Shown here in pieces: positions 26,657 through 35,356 of a stretch of 64,000 bases of DNA. The stretch spans positions 1,802,501-1,866,500 of the forward strand of contig NZ_WVRN01000001.1 in assembly GCF_013112245.1 (NCBI RefSeq). Reading direction: 5' to 3'. This DNA comes from Ruegeria sp. HKCCD4315 (lineage in GTDB: Bacteria > Pseudomonadota > Alphaproteobacteria > Rhodobacterales > Rhodobacteraceae). Position 1 is the first letter of the stretch. The number at the start of each line of letters is the position of its first letter. The notes below the pieces were generated by a model that was not told the origin of the DNA, searched no databases, and saw only the letters and a list, made by a program, of their open reading frames with translations. The translations under genes and the position numbers were made by a program.

Positions 26657-27120
26657 ACAGGGATACCTTCTGTCGCCATCGTCTTGTTTTTATAGCGTTT
26701 GTCTTCTGTCACATCCGCCCCGAACCAATCCGGTGGGAAAAAAGCCGCGGCATCTTCTTCCGAGTCGAATTCCACTTCAACCAGACGCAAAGACGCCAGA
26801 TCGCCCGAAAAGATATCCAGCTCGAACATGAGCCCATCCGGCAATTGTCCGGTGTACCGCTCTTTCTCGACACGGCGACCTTCGGTTTCGGGCCAGAACG
26901 TTTCAAACTGTTCTTCCGTAATCTGTGCCTCACGCTCAACACGGACCAAACCACCGCCACCTTTCAAAGTCAGAAAAAACGCATCGTTCTTTTGCCTCAA
27001 CCGCAATTCGGTCGAGTCATCAGGCGCCGTCAAGTATCCCTGTCGCACAACGGCTTTCTGCGCACTACTCAGGTCCGGCAAGGTAGCCACCAGAAACTTG
27101 CGTTCGATTTCCTTGCTCAT
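26653..27120 (-). CDS. CYTH-domain protein (triphosphate tunnel metalloenzyme)
   Basis: Probable inorganic triphosphatase or related phosphohydrolase of 155 residues. It opens with MSKEIERKF, whose ExExK triad (Glu4, Glu6, Lys8) is the hallmark of triphosphate tunnel enzymes. Further acidic and basic strand residues follow (TELRLRQKN, LTLKGGG, FELDIFSG, LVEVEFDSEED). The length equals the stand-alone bacterial CYTH enzymes acting on tripolyphosphate. It is the last gene of a coupled operon (CHAD, ParA-like, CYTH) and overlaps the ParA stop by four bases (ATGA). Confidence 0.9.
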   Translation of the reverse strand: MSKEIERKFLVATLPDLSSAQKAVVRQGYLTAPDDSTELRLRQKNDAFFLTLKGGGGLVRVEREAQITEEQFETFWPETEGRRVEKERYTGQLPDGLMFELDIFSGDLASLRLVEVEFDSEEDAAAFFPPDWFGADVTEDKRYKNKTMATEGIPV

Positions 27121-27872
27121 TGGGTTGAAACCGCTCCGTTTTCCAATTCTTCGAACAACGCTCGGTAGGATGCACAGGCCACGCTGCGCCCGGCATAAGT
27201 GCTGACCGGGGCGCGGTGTTGACCCATCTTTTCGATGTCCGCCGCAAATGGCACCGTCGTTTGCAAAAACCGTTTAGGATACAGCTTGCGCATCGACAGC
27301 ATCGTTTCCTGATGCAGAACCTTCCGCTGCTGGACCATCGAAAAGAACGCCCTCAGCTTTTTCTTTCGCAGCTTGTGTTCATCAAAAAAGCTTACCAACT
27401 GGTCGAATGTGCGTTCAGACAGCGTTGTGGGAATAACCGGCACGACGATTTCGTCCGCCGCCTTGAAGATGTTTTCGGACAGGGTTGAAAAGTTTGGCGG
27501 GCAATCCAGAATGATCACGTCATAATCGCTGCCGGCCGAAACCAGTGCCTTTTTCAGGCGCGAGCGTTTGTTCCGCATCCGGGACAGGAAGACATCGAAA
27601 TCACGGAAAGTCAGGTTTGCAGGCAGCACGTCCAAACCTTCGAAATCGCTGGCCCGGATTGCTTTGATGAACCGATCCACGTCCTCGAAAAACCGCGCGT
27701 CCGTCAGCTTCTTTGAGGGTTTCACGCGAAAATAAAAACCCGACGCGCCTTGAGGGTCGAGATCACACAGCAAAACCTGCTTCCCCGCCTGCGCATAGGC
27801 ATATGCCAGATTCACCGAGGTTGCGGTTTTGCCGACACCGCCCTTGTTGCTGTAGCAGGCAATGATCTTCAT
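27117..27872 (-). CDS. ParA/MinD-family ATPase
   Basis: Deviant-Walker ATPase of 251 residues, of the type that positions DNA or protein cargo on the nucleoid or membrane. It begins MKIIACYSNKGGVGKT: signature Lys10 and P-loop Lys15 are both present. Walker A' is LLCDLDPQGAS near residue 34, and VIILDCPPNFS follows. No partner ParB and no parS-like repeats are seen, and it is far from a replication origin context, so it is unlikely to be the chromosome ParA. It lies between CHAD (3-base gap, its GAGGAG site inside the CHAD end) and CYTH (ATGA overlap). Confidence 0.9.
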   Translation of the reverse strand: MKIIACYSNKGGVGKTATSVNLAYAYAQAGKQVLLCDLDPQGASGFYFRVKPSKKLTDARFFEDVDRFIKAIRASDFEGLDVLPANLTFRDFDVFLSRMRNKRSRLKKALVSAGSDYDVIILDCPPNFSTLSENIFKAADEIVVPVIPTTLSERTFDQLVSFFDEHKLRKKKLRAFFSMVQQRKVLHQETMLSMRKLYPKRFLQTTVPFAADIEKMGQHRAPVSTYAGRSVACASYRALFEELENGAVSTQ

Positions 27873-27875
27873 CCC

Positions 27876-29441
27876 TTACTCCTCATTATGGTGAAACAAA
27901 CTGCGGAACAGATGCTGGGTTTCAGGGCTGTCAAAATGCCGGAAACTGGTGATGACACGGCTGCGCTCGAATTTTTGGCGTTGATCCAGCACAGAAATCA
28001 ACCCTCCCGCGGCTAAACCGATCTGTGCATCCACGCGACCCTGCGCGTTGCTTTGCTGCGAGACAAATGTCAGCAACGCCTCTTGTTGCACGGAATAATC
28101 ATTGAACAGGCCCAGGTTATCTTGCAGCTTTTTCAGAGGCTTGAGGATTTTTTTGAATGCCTTTGCGTCAAAGAGCGGGGCAAAGAACTCCATCAAATAG
28201 CGCAGTTTCTTACAGTCGATACGCAGGTCGTGGACCGTCTCATCCGGAGTGTCATCGGTGATACTACGCGCGATTTTGCATACCTTGCGATAGCGTTTCC
28301 AGATCAGCGCACAGGCATAATCATAAGCGCCCCGGTCCGAATTTGGCCCGGGTTGCAAATGGGCGGTGCCGTCAAACTTTTCGATCAGCCGGTTCATCGA
28401 GGCGTCGTAGTCACGGCTGCGCAATCTGCGAGACAAGCGCGACAATTCCTGTTTGCGCTCTTTCTGAAACTGGTCAAACATCGCCCGCAATCCCAAATGA
28501 AGATTGGCCGGTATCAGGCTGAAATACATATCTTTTTCCAAAAGATACACATCCAGATCGCGCAGCCGCCCGGTTGGTGCCATAAGGTCCGAAAAAACGC
28601 GTTTCAGATCGGCGGTCTGATCTTCGGAAAACACCCCTTTGAACAGGCTGACCACAGACCGGATTTTACGCAAAGACACACGGTAATCGTGCAGAAACTC
28701 TGTATCAATATCGGCGACCATGCCCTCTTCGTTTTGGCGGGCAACCTTCAGATAGGTGTGGATAATATCTGTCGCCACTTCAAGCGAAGGTTCCGTTTTC
28801 CCAAGCGCGATCTCGGGCTTTGCCCGGTAGGTCACCAAGCCCGGAAACAGCCCCGCATACAACGCTTCAACGTCCTGTGCGCAGCCCGGCAGTTCAACGA
28901 TTGAAGAACAGACCTTTTGATAGGCACGCTCGTAACCGCGCAATCCATGCAATCGAACAACCGTAGCCCGCCCCGAGGTTGACGTCATAGACCAGATCAC
29001 CCCTCTGACCTGGGTCTTTTGCAGCTCATCCAGCACGACAAAAGACTTCTCTTTCAGCTTACCAACCCCGATCTGCATCAGGGCCCGGAGCGTTGGAAAA
29101 TCCTGCAACGCTGCCCGAACTTCACCGTCAGGCAGGTTCTGAACAAATCGCCCATTACCCATGCCGTTCTGGGACAACGGGCGTTGGCCTTTTTGTAGCA
29201 AGTGCAATGCCGCACCGCTTTCGATCAGCACTCGACCCGCTGCGCGCTGGGTCTGATCATGGCAATCCAACAGCGAAAAAGGCTTGCTTGTGCCTTTTGG
29301 CTCAATCACCAAAGTTAAACCCGTCAAAGAAGCTTCAAGAGCTTTCGTGTCCATCAGCGAGGACAGAAAGAACAGAGCTTCAGGCGGCACAGTCATTCCC
29401 CCTTCTGCCGATCCTTCCTTGGTCTTTTTGTGTTCAAACAC
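27876..29441 (-). CDS. CHAD-domain protein
   Basis: Predicted polyphosphate-binding protein of 521 residues. The C-terminal CHAD domain (about 222-515) contains both hallmark helices: FLHDYRVSLRKIRS (His251) and VHDLRIDCKKLRYL (His404), with many Lys/Arg facing the same side. Residues about 20-190 have no recognised motif; a degenerate CYTH fold is possible because CYTH-CHAD fusions are common, but the ExExK triad is absent. The start is GTG at 29441 with GGAGGG a few bases upstream. First gene of the operon with ParA-like and CYTH genes. Confidence 0.9.
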   Translation of the reverse strand: MFEHKKTKEGSAEGGMTVPPEALFFLSSLMDTKALEASLTGLTLVIEPKGTSKPFSLLDCHDQTQRAAGRVLIESGAALHLLQKGQRPLSQNGMGNGRFVQNLPDGEVRAALQDFPTLRALMQIGVGKLKEKSFVVLDELQKTQVRGVIWSMTSTSGRATVVRLHGLRGYERAYQKVCSSIVELPGCAQDVEALYAGLFPGLVTYRAKPEIALGKTEPSLEVATDIIHTYLKVARQNEEGMVADIDTEFLHDYRVSLRKIRSVVSLFKGVFSEDQTADLKRVFSDLMAPTGRLRDLDVYLLEKDMYFSLIPANLHLGLRAMFDQFQKERKQELSRLSRRLRSRDYDASMNRLIEKFDGTAHLQPGPNSDRGAYDYACALIWKRYRKVCKIARSITDDTPDETVHDLRIDCKKLRYLMEFFAPLFDAKAFKKILKPLKKLQDNLGLFNDYSVQQEALLTFVSQQSNAQGRVDAQIGLAAGGLISVLDQRQKFERSRVITSFRHFDSPETQHLFRSLFHHNEE

Positions 29442-29563
29442 TCGACCCTCCGCGAAAGCCTCGCCTCATGCAAACGCAAGCTTGAGAAAACATCAAGACA
29501 TTCCGTTTTGACCAAACGTAATCCTCGGGTGACAGGGCTGCGGGATCAACGTAAAACGAACGA

Positions 29564-29911
29564 ATGAGCGACCCTGTTTCATCGATCCGAAACCTTGGCC
29601 CGGCTTTCGAACAAGCCTGCGCCCGTGCAGGTATTCATTCGGCGGAAGAATTGCGACAGCTGGGGCCAGACGAGGCTTATGCCCGTCTTTTACGCGCCGG
29701 AACCAAGGCCCATTTTATCGGCTACTACGTTCTGGTGATGGGGTTGCAGGGCCGTCCGTGGAACGACTGCAAAGGCGAAGAAAAGAAAGCCCTACGGCTG
29801 CGCTTTGACGCGATAAAGGCAGGCAACAGTGCCGCGCCGGAAAATAAGATGATCGCCGATCTGGATGCCATTGGCGTGCGCGTTGCACCACAAGATCTAA
29901 AGCAAGTCTGA
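29564..29911 (+). CDS. TfoX C-terminal-domain protein
   Basis: A 115-residue protein made of the TfoX C-terminal domain alone: IRNLGPAFEQACARAGIHSAEELRQLG (helix-hairpin-helix-like) and a later GYYVLVMGLQGRPWND segment. In gammaproteobacteria the domain is part of the competence regulator TfoX/Sxy; stand-alone copies in alphaproteobacteria have no established function. No competence genes are nearby. It converges on ndk, whose terminator lies between them. Confidence 0.8.
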   Translation: MSDPVSSIRNLGPAFEQACARAGIHSAEELRQLGPDEAYARLLRAGTKAHFIGYYVLVMGLQGRPWNDCKGEEKKALRLRFDAIKAGNSAAPENKMIADLDAIGVRVAPQDLKQV

Positions 29912-29913
29912 AC

Positions 29914-29941
29914 AAAAAAGGCCGCCCCAAGCGGAGCGGCC
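29914..29941 (-). terminator. Intrinsic terminator of ndk
   Basis: Read on the minus strand, GGCCGC pairs with GCGGCC across a 10-base loop and is followed immediately by TTTTTT. This is the standard intrinsic terminator layout, 24 bases after the ndk stop. Confidence 0.85.
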
Positions 29942-29965
29942 CAATACGTTGGCAAAAGCGGTGGC

Positions 29966-30388
29966 TTAGCCGACCAGTTCGATGCCCGAGAAGAAGTACG
30001 CGATCTCAACTGCTGCGGTTTCTGGTGCGTCCGAACCGTGGACCGAGTTTTCGCCAACCGACTCGGCAAACTCGGCGCGGATGGTGCCAGCTGCCGCGTC
30101 TGCAGGGTTGGTTGCACCCATGACTTCGCGGTTCTTTGCAATGGCGCCTTCGCCTTCCAGAACCTGAACAACAACCGGAGCCGACGACATGAATTCGCAC
30201 AGTTCGTCATAGAACGGACGCTCGGCGTGCACTTCGTAGAACTTGCCGGCTTGCTCTTTGGTCATGTGGATGCGCTTTTGCGCGACGATGCGCAGGCCGG
30301 CCTCTTCGAACTTGGCGTTGATTTTGCCAGTCAGGTTGCGGCGGGTTGCATCGGGTTTGATGATCGAGAATGTGCGTTCCAGTGCCAT
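29966..30388 (-). CDS. ndk: Nucleoside-diphosphate kinase
   Basis: Transfers the terminal phosphate of ATP to other nucleoside diphosphates through a phospho-His intermediate. The 140-residue length is canonical. It begins [18 protein letters not shown], has the substrate-binding VMGATNP, and the active site NSVHGSDA with His117. A GGAGAGG ribosome binding site precedes the ATG. Monocistronic, with its own terminator. Confidence 0.98.
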   Translation of the reverse strand: MALERTFSIIKPDATRRNLTGKINAKFEEAGLRIVAQKRIHMTKEQAGKFYEVHAERPFYDELCEFMSSAPVVVQVLEGEGAIAKNREVMGATNPADAAAGTIRAEFAESVGENSVHGSDAPETAAVEIAYFFSGIELVG

Positions 30389-30503
30389 GTCGGCCTCTCC
30401 TTACAATGTGGCGCGGGGCCCGCGCCGAAATCCATCGCGCGCCGCGTATCACGGTCTTTGGCTTATGAAAAGTGTTATGATAGCCCATTCGCCGCTTTGG
30501 CGT

Positions 30504-31706
30504 TCAGAATGTATCCGGCAACGGGTCGATCCGGTCGAGACGACGGACATACAGCACTGCAAGCAACCCGGCAAAACTGCATGCCCACATCATGCCCAGC
30601 ACCAGAAAAGGTCCGTTTTCGGGGCTGACAAATGCACCTGTCATCGAGGTAAGGATTGCACCCAGCGCCACCACCATCGCACCAGACAACCCTGCTGCGC
30701 TGCCTGCCAGCCTGGGGCGCACGGACATGACTCCTGCCGCGGCATTGGCGTTGGTCAGCCCGTTGCCGAATCCCACGCATATGGCCGAGCCGAAGAACAC
30801 CCAGACCGACCCAAGGCCAGCAAGAAACAGCAGCAATCCACAGAACGGCCCGGTCGAAGCTACAATCCGTCCGATCAGGATCATCGTGGTCAGACGTGTC
30901 CGCGCGGCGATCCGGCCAGTGACGAAGTTACCCACCATGAACCCGCCGGTAATAATCCCTATGCCAAGGCCCAACATCGCAGGGCTCAGATCGAACCAAG
31001 CGGCGGCGACCAGAGGCGCGCCGGTTATGAAGCTGTAGAACCCGCCAATCGAAAACGACGCGCACAAGGCGTAACCCCAGAACCTGCGGGCGCGAAATAG
31101 ATCCGGGTATTCGCGCAGTTGGGCTGTAAAGGTGGACGAGCGGTTCATGTTGGTCTCGCCCATGTCAAACCACAGCAAAACCAACAGCCCTGCCCCCAGC
31201 ATAGTGTAAAGCACAAACCCCGAGCGCCAGCCAAAGAGCATATCCAGCCCGCCGCCCAGCATCGGCCCAAGCATCGGTGCCAAAGCCATGGCCATCGCCA
31301 CATACCCCAGTTTGCTGGCCGCCTCGTTCGGTGGATACCGGTCTCTGATCGATGCGCTGGACAGAACCGACCCGGCCACCACCGCAGCCTGCAAAAGCCG
31401 GAAACCCAAGAACCCCCAGATCGACTCGGCCAGTGTGCAACCGATTGAGGCGACGACGAAGATCGTCATGCTCATCAACAGGATCGGCCTGCGTCCGAAG
31501 CGATCAGACAGCGGCCCCATGATCAGTTGCAGCACGGCTGAAACCGCCAGATAACCGGCAACCGATAGGTTCATCAGGCCGTAATCCACGCCGAAATCTT
31601 CGCTCATGTGGGCCAGCGACGGCAGGAACATGTTCAGCGACAGCACCGACAACGCAGTGGCAAAGATCAGCGTGATCAGATGAGGGGGCGTTTGGGCCGC
31701 GCGCAT
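30504..31706 (-). CDS. MFS transporter, Bcr/CflA drug-efflux family
   Basis: Twelve-helix major facilitator of 400 residues. The Bcr/CflA (DHA1) pattern is visible: LNMFLPSLAHM in helix 1, the loop motif GPLSDRFGRRPILL at about residues 62-75, and VAGSVLSSASIRDRYPP near residue 113 corresponding to the drug/H+ antiporter motif. Probable proton-coupled export of small hydrophobic compounds. Substrate unknown. No regulator lies next to it; the divergent neighbour is an ABC-F gene. Confidence 0.88.
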   Translation of the reverse strand: MRAAQTPPHLITLIFATALSVLSLNMFLPSLAHMSEDFGVDYGLMNLSVAGYLAVSAVLQLIMGPLSDRFGRRPILLMSMTIFVVASIGCTLAESIWGFLGFRLLQAAVVAGSVLSSASIRDRYPPNEAASKLGYVAMAMALAPMLGPMLGGGLDMLFGWRSGFVLYTMLGAGLLVLLWFDMGETNMNRSSTFTAQLREYPDLFRARRFWGYALCASFSIGGFYSFITGAPLVAAAWFDLSPAMLGLGIGIITGGFMVGNFVTGRIAARTRLTTMILIGRIVASTGPFCGLLLFLAGLGSVWVFFGSAICVGFGNGLTNANAAAGVMSVRPRLAGSAAGLSGAMVVALGAILTSMTGAFVSPENGPFLVLGMMWACSFAGLLAVLYVRRLDRIDPLPDTF

Positions 31707-31813
31707 GGGAAAAACCGTTCAGAAAAGCAAACGACACAGCGCTAACACATTGCATGAGACTTGAACATGCCAAGCCGCTGGCGGCGGCATCACGCCTCTG
31801 CTAAGAGCGGCCC

Positions 31814-33667
31814 ATGCTACGGATCGAAGACATCACCTATGCCGTTGAAGGCCGCCCTTTATTTGACGGCGCAAGCGCAACCATTCCAGACGGGCACAAG
31901 GTTGGCCTTGTGGGCCGTAATGGCACCGGAAAGACCACCCTGTTCCGCCTGATCCGAGGGGAACTGGCGCTGGAATCGGGCAATATCTTGGTCCCCAAAC
32001 GCGCGCGGATCGGCGGTGTCGCGCAAGAAGTGCCCTCGTCCGATGTCTCGCTGATCAACACGGTTCTTGCCGCTGACACGGAACGCAGCGCTTTAATGGC
32101 CGAAGCCGACTGCGCCGAAGACCCCGCCCGCATTGCCGAGATCCAGACCCGGTTGGCCGATATCGACGCCTGGTCCGCCGAGGCGCGCGCTGCCTCGATC
32201 CTCAAAGGCTTGGGTTTTGACGATGAAGACCAGCTAAAGCCCTGTTCGGATTTTTCGGGCGGCTGGCGGATGCGTGTCGCTTTGGCAGCGGTGTTGTTCT
32301 CGCAGCCTGATCTGCTGTTGCTGGACGAACCAACCAACTATCTGGACCTTGAAGGCGCGTTGTGGCTGGAAAGCTATTTGGCCAAATATCCGCACACGGT
32401 GATCATAATCAGCCACGACCGAGGGTTGTTGAACCGTGCCGTCGGCTCGATCCTGCATTTGGAAGACCGCAAGCTGACCTATTACGCGGTGCCTTATGAC
32501 AAATTCGCCGAACGGCGCGCTGAACGTCTGGCGCAGGCGGAATCCGAGAACGCCAAGGCGAAGGCACGCATCGCGCATTTGCAAAGCTTCGTCGATCGCT
32601 TCCGCTATAAGGCGTCCAAGGCCGTTCAGGCCCAATCCCGCCTGAAGATGATCGAGCGCATTCAACTGGTCTCAACCCCGCAAGAGGCCGCCCTGCGCGC
32701 GTTTTCCTTCCCCGAGCCAGAAGAACTGTCGCCGCCGATCATCCAGATCGAAGGTGGTGTGACCGGCTATGGCGAGACTGAGGTTCTGCGCCGCCTGAAC
32801 CTGCGGATTGACCAGGATGACCGGATTGCCCTGTTGGGCAAGAACGGTCAGGGCAAATCAACCTTGTCCAAGCTTTTGTCCGACCGCCTGCCCCTGATGG
32901 CGGGCAAGATGAGCCGTTCCAACAAGCTGCGCATCGGCTATTTCGCACAGCATCAAGTGGATGAGCTTTACGTGGACGAAACGCCATTGGACCACCTGCG
33001 CCGTCTGCGTCCTGACGAAGCGCCGGGCAAGTGGCGCTCTCGGCTGGCTGGATTTGGACTGAACGCGGATCAGGCCGAAACCGAGGTCGGTCGTCTGTCA
33101 GGTGGCCAAAAAGCGCGCCTGTCGCTGCTGATCGCCACGATTGATGCGCCGCATATGCTGATCCTGGATGAACCGACCAACCACCTTGATATCGAAAGCC
33201 GCGAGGCTCTGGTCGAAGCACTGACCGCCTATTCCGGTGCAGTCGTGTTAGTCAGCCACGACATGCACCTTCTAAGCCTTGTCGCGGACCGGCTTTGGTT
33301 GGTCTCGGACGGGACAGTCAAGCCCTTCGACGGCGACCTTGAAGCGTACCGATCTATGTTATTGGCGCGGGACAAGCCGGTCAAAGAAAAGCCGCAAGTC
33401 AGCAAGCCCAAACGCCCCTCGCGCGAGGCTATGCTGGCCTTGCGGGCCGATTTGCGCAAATGCGAGGATCGGATCGAAAAGCTGACGGATATGCATGACA
33501 AGCTTTCGGCCAAACTGTCGGACCCGGCTTTGTATGAAGACGACAAGATCAACGATCTGGAAACCTGGAACCGCAAATTCGCGGAAGTGACCGAGGCGAT
33601 GCAAAAGGCCGAAGCACTATGGGTTGCTGCGGCAGAACGGCTGGAACAGGCAGAAAACGTTGCATGA
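31814..33667 (+). CDS. ABC-F family ATPase (Uup/EttA-like)
   Basis: Soluble tandem ATPase of 617 residues, probably acting on ribosomes rather than as a transporter. Domain 1 has Walker A GRNGTGKTT near residue 34 and LLLLDEPTNYLD near 170. Domain 2 has GKNGQGKST near 347, LSGGQKARLS near 430 and ILDEPTNHLD near 453. The inter-domain linker (about 230-300) is the charged P-site tRNA interaction helix pair. A coiled-coil C-terminus (about 535-617) resembles Uup. No membrane segments. Its stop overlaps the next start (ATGA). Confidence 0.9.
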   Translation: MLRIEDITYAVEGRPLFDGASATIPDGHKVGLVGRNGTGKTTLFRLIRGELALESGNILVPKRARIGGVAQEVPSSDVSLINTVLAADTERSALMAEADCAEDPARIAEIQTRLADIDAWSAEARAASILKGLGFDDEDQLKPCSDFSGGWRMRVALAAVLFSQPDLLLLDEPTNYLDLEGALWLESYLAKYPHTVIIISHDRGLLNRAVGSILHLEDRKLTYYAVPYDKFAERRAERLAQAESENAKAKARIAHLQSFVDRFRYKASKAVQAQSRLKMIERIQLVSTPQEAALRAFSFPEPEELSPPIIQIEGGVTGYGETEVLRRLNLRIDQDDRIALLGKNGQGKSTLSKLLSDRLPLMAGKMSRSNKLRIGYFAQHQVDELYVDETPLDHLRRLRPDEAPGKWRSRLAGFGLNADQAETEVGRLSGGQKARLSLLIATIDAPHMLILDEPTNHLDIESREALVEALTAYSGAVVLVSHDMHLLSLVADRLWLVSDGTVKPFDGDLEAYRSMLLARDKPVKEKPQVSKPKRPSREAMLALRADLRKCEDRIEKLTDMHDKLSAKLSDPALYEDDKINDLETWNRKFAEVTEAMQKAEALWVAAAERLEQAENVA

Positions 33668-34056
33668 TGAAGCCCGTCGTTGAAACCAAGGCCATGATTG
33701 CAGGCATGCGCCCCGCGCTTCAGCCGGGCGAATTTGCGTTTGTTGTCTGGCCACAAGAGGAAGCCTGGCCCGTGGGTACACGGGCAAGCTGCATCGAAGC
33801 CGAAGGTCTGTCGCTGATCATCCCCGTTGGCGCCGCACCGGAAGACGCGGTGCCCATGCGCTGCATCACTCTGCAGGTTCATTCGTCGCTTGAGGGGGTG
33901 GGCCTGACCGCTGCCGTTTCGACCGCCCTTGCGGAAAACAACATTCCTGCAAACATGGTTGCCGGGTATCACCATGACCACGTGTACGTTCCCAGCACCT
34001 TGGCTGAAAAGGCTTTGGCTGTTTTGAAAGAACTTCAGCAAGGGGCTAACCGATGA
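33664..34056 (+). CDS. ACT-domain protein (CASTOR/ACT_7-like), unknown ligand
   Basis: A 130-residue protein with tandem small alpha/beta units of ACT type: PGEFAFVVWPQEEAWPVG, CIEAEGLSLIIP, then TLQVHSSLEGVGLTAAVSTALAE and HDHVYVP. Such stand-alone ACT proteins are thought to bind amino acids; the ligand is unknown. The start is the first of two adjacent ATG codons, overlapping the ABC-F stop by four bases, and the gene overlaps marC downstream by four bases, so the three are translationally coupled. Confidence 0.78.
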   Translation: MMKPVVETKAMIAGMRPALQPGEFAFVVWPQEEAWPVGTRASCIEAEGLSLIIPVGAAPEDAVPMRCITLQVHSSLEGVGLTAAVSTALAENNIPANMVAGYHHDHVYVPSTLAEKALAVLKELQQGANR

Positions 34057-34673
34057 TCGACCTTGCCTTTTTCATCACCGCGTTCACGACCTTGTTCGTA
34101 GTGATTGATCCGTTTGGCACAACTCCGATTTTTGTCGCGATGACGCAGGGTATGGATGCCCGCACGCGTCGCATGACGGCCTATCGCACCTGTGCTGTGG
34201 CCTCGGGCATCCTGATCGCCTTTGCAGCCTTTGGTGAGGCGGTTCTGGGCTTTGTCGGCATCTCGATGGAGGCGTTCAAAGTTGCAGGCGGCGCGCTGCT
34301 GTTCCTGACCGCGCTGGACATGCTGTTCGAACGGCGCACCAAACGGCGCGAGGATCGGGCCGAAGAAGAAGAACACCCCGATCCGTCTGTTTTTCCTTTG
34401 GCCATTCCTTTGGTGGCTGGGCCCGGGTCGATTGCGACGATCATCCTTCTGGCCGGTCAGCACCCGGGGTTTCTGGGCATCGCCGAGGCAATCTTGGTGA
34501 TGCTGGCCGTTATGGCCGTCGTTTTGATCTTCTTCCTGTCAGGCGGTCTGATCGCACGTATTCTGGGCAAAACCGGGTTGAATGTGCTGACCCGGTTGCT
34601 GGGGATGCTGCTGGCGGCTTTGTCGGTGCAGTTCATTCTGGATGGCCTAAAGGCCTTTGGTTTTGCATCTTAA
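34053..34673 (+). CDS. MarC-family integral membrane protein
   Basis: Six-helix inner-membrane protein of 206 residues (MarC/UPF0056). Visible: FFITAFTTLFVVIDPFGTTPIFV at the N-terminus, an acidic cytoplasmic loop (RREDRAEEEEHPDPSVFPLAIPLVAGPGSIATII) and a C-terminal helix pair. Function unknown despite the old multiple-antibiotic-resistance name. Last gene of the ABC-F, ACT, MarC cluster. Confidence 0.9.
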   Translation: MIDLAFFITAFTTLFVVIDPFGTTPIFVAMTQGMDARTRRMTAYRTCAVASGILIAFAAFGEAVLGFVGISMEAFKVAGGALLFLTALDMLFERRTKRREDRAEEEEHPDPSVFPLAIPLVAGPGSIATIILLAGQHPGFLGIAEAILVMLAVMAVVLIFFLSGGLIARILGKTGLNVLTRLLGMLLAALSVQFILDGLKAFGFAS

Positions 34674-34715
34674 ACCCCCATATAAACAGCACGTAACTTT
34701 GGTGGGGTGAACCAC

Positions 34716-35297
34716 ATGGATGGCGGCAGCTTTGGACAACTGGTGTATCTGGTCATACTTGGCACAGTGCTGGTGTTCTGGTTCATCTCGTACAATCGAC
34801 AGTCCCTGAACAAGACGTTGCAACAGGTGATGGCCTGGGTGTTCATTTTCGTCGGCGTCATCGCGATTATTGGTCTTTGGGAAGATATCCGTTCAACGGT
34901 TAGCCCTGCTCCGCAGATGACGGTTACTGGCGAAACGATTGAGGTACCCCGCGCATATGATGGCCACTATTATCTGCCCGTTCTGGTGAATGGCGAGCCG
35001 ATCAACTTTCTTGTCGACACCGGTGCCAGCCAAATTGTCCTGAGCGCACAGGACGCGAAACGTGCAGGTATCGACCCGGATCAACTGAATTACTTTGGAC
35101 GCGCCCTGACCGCCAACGGTGAGGTGCGCACCGCCCCGGTCCGGCTTGAAACTCTGACCGTCGGCCCCATCACCGATCAAAACGTATCTGCCTGGGTTAA
35201 TGAGGGCGAGCTGCACAAGTCCTTGCTGGGGATGGATTACCTTCATCGATTTTCCAACATCCAATTCGCAAATGGGCGCATGATCCTGTCGCGCTGA
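34716..35297 (+). CDS. Membrane-anchored retropepsin-like aspartic protease (TIGR02281, clan AA)
   Basis: The 193-residue protein has two N-terminal transmembrane helices (about 5-25 and 38-58) and a periplasmic clan AA domain. The single catalytic motif is FLVDTGASQIVLS (Asp-Thr-Gly near residue 103), so activity would require a dimer as in retropepsins. LLGMDYLHRF near the end matches the family's second conserved region. GGTGGGG lies 8 bases upstream of the ATG at 34716; a GTG nine bases earlier is an alternative. Substrate unknown. Confidence 0.85.
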   Translation: MDGGSFGQLVYLVILGTVLVFWFISYNRQSLNKTLQQVMAWVFIFVGVIAIIGLWEDIRSTVSPAPQMTVTGETIEVPRAYDGHYYLPVLVNGEPINFLVDTGASQIVLSAQDAKRAGIDPDQLNYFGRALTANGEVRTAPVRLETLTVGPITDQNVSAWVNEGELHKSLLGMDYLHRFSNIQFANGRMILSR

Positions 35298-35325
35298 CCC
35301 TTTCAGGGTTGCATTCGATCATTGA

Positions 35326-35340
35326 GAACAAAATAAGAAC
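35326..35340 (+). promoter_or_regulatory. LexA box (SOS operator), GAAC-N7-GAAC
   Basis: GAAC at 35326-35329 and GAAC at 35337-35340 are separated by exactly 7 bases (AAAATAA). This is the direct-repeat SOS box known for alphaproteobacterial LexA. It lies 17 bases upstream of the ImuA-like start, so repressor binding would block transcription initiation. Confidence 0.8.
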
Positions 35341-35356
35341 ATGTTAGCCTGCCTAT

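Noticed and set aside
27117..27872. ParA-like gene as the chromosome-partitioning parA
   Set aside because: No parB partner, no parS-like sites and no origin-type context; operon partners are CHAD and CYTH.
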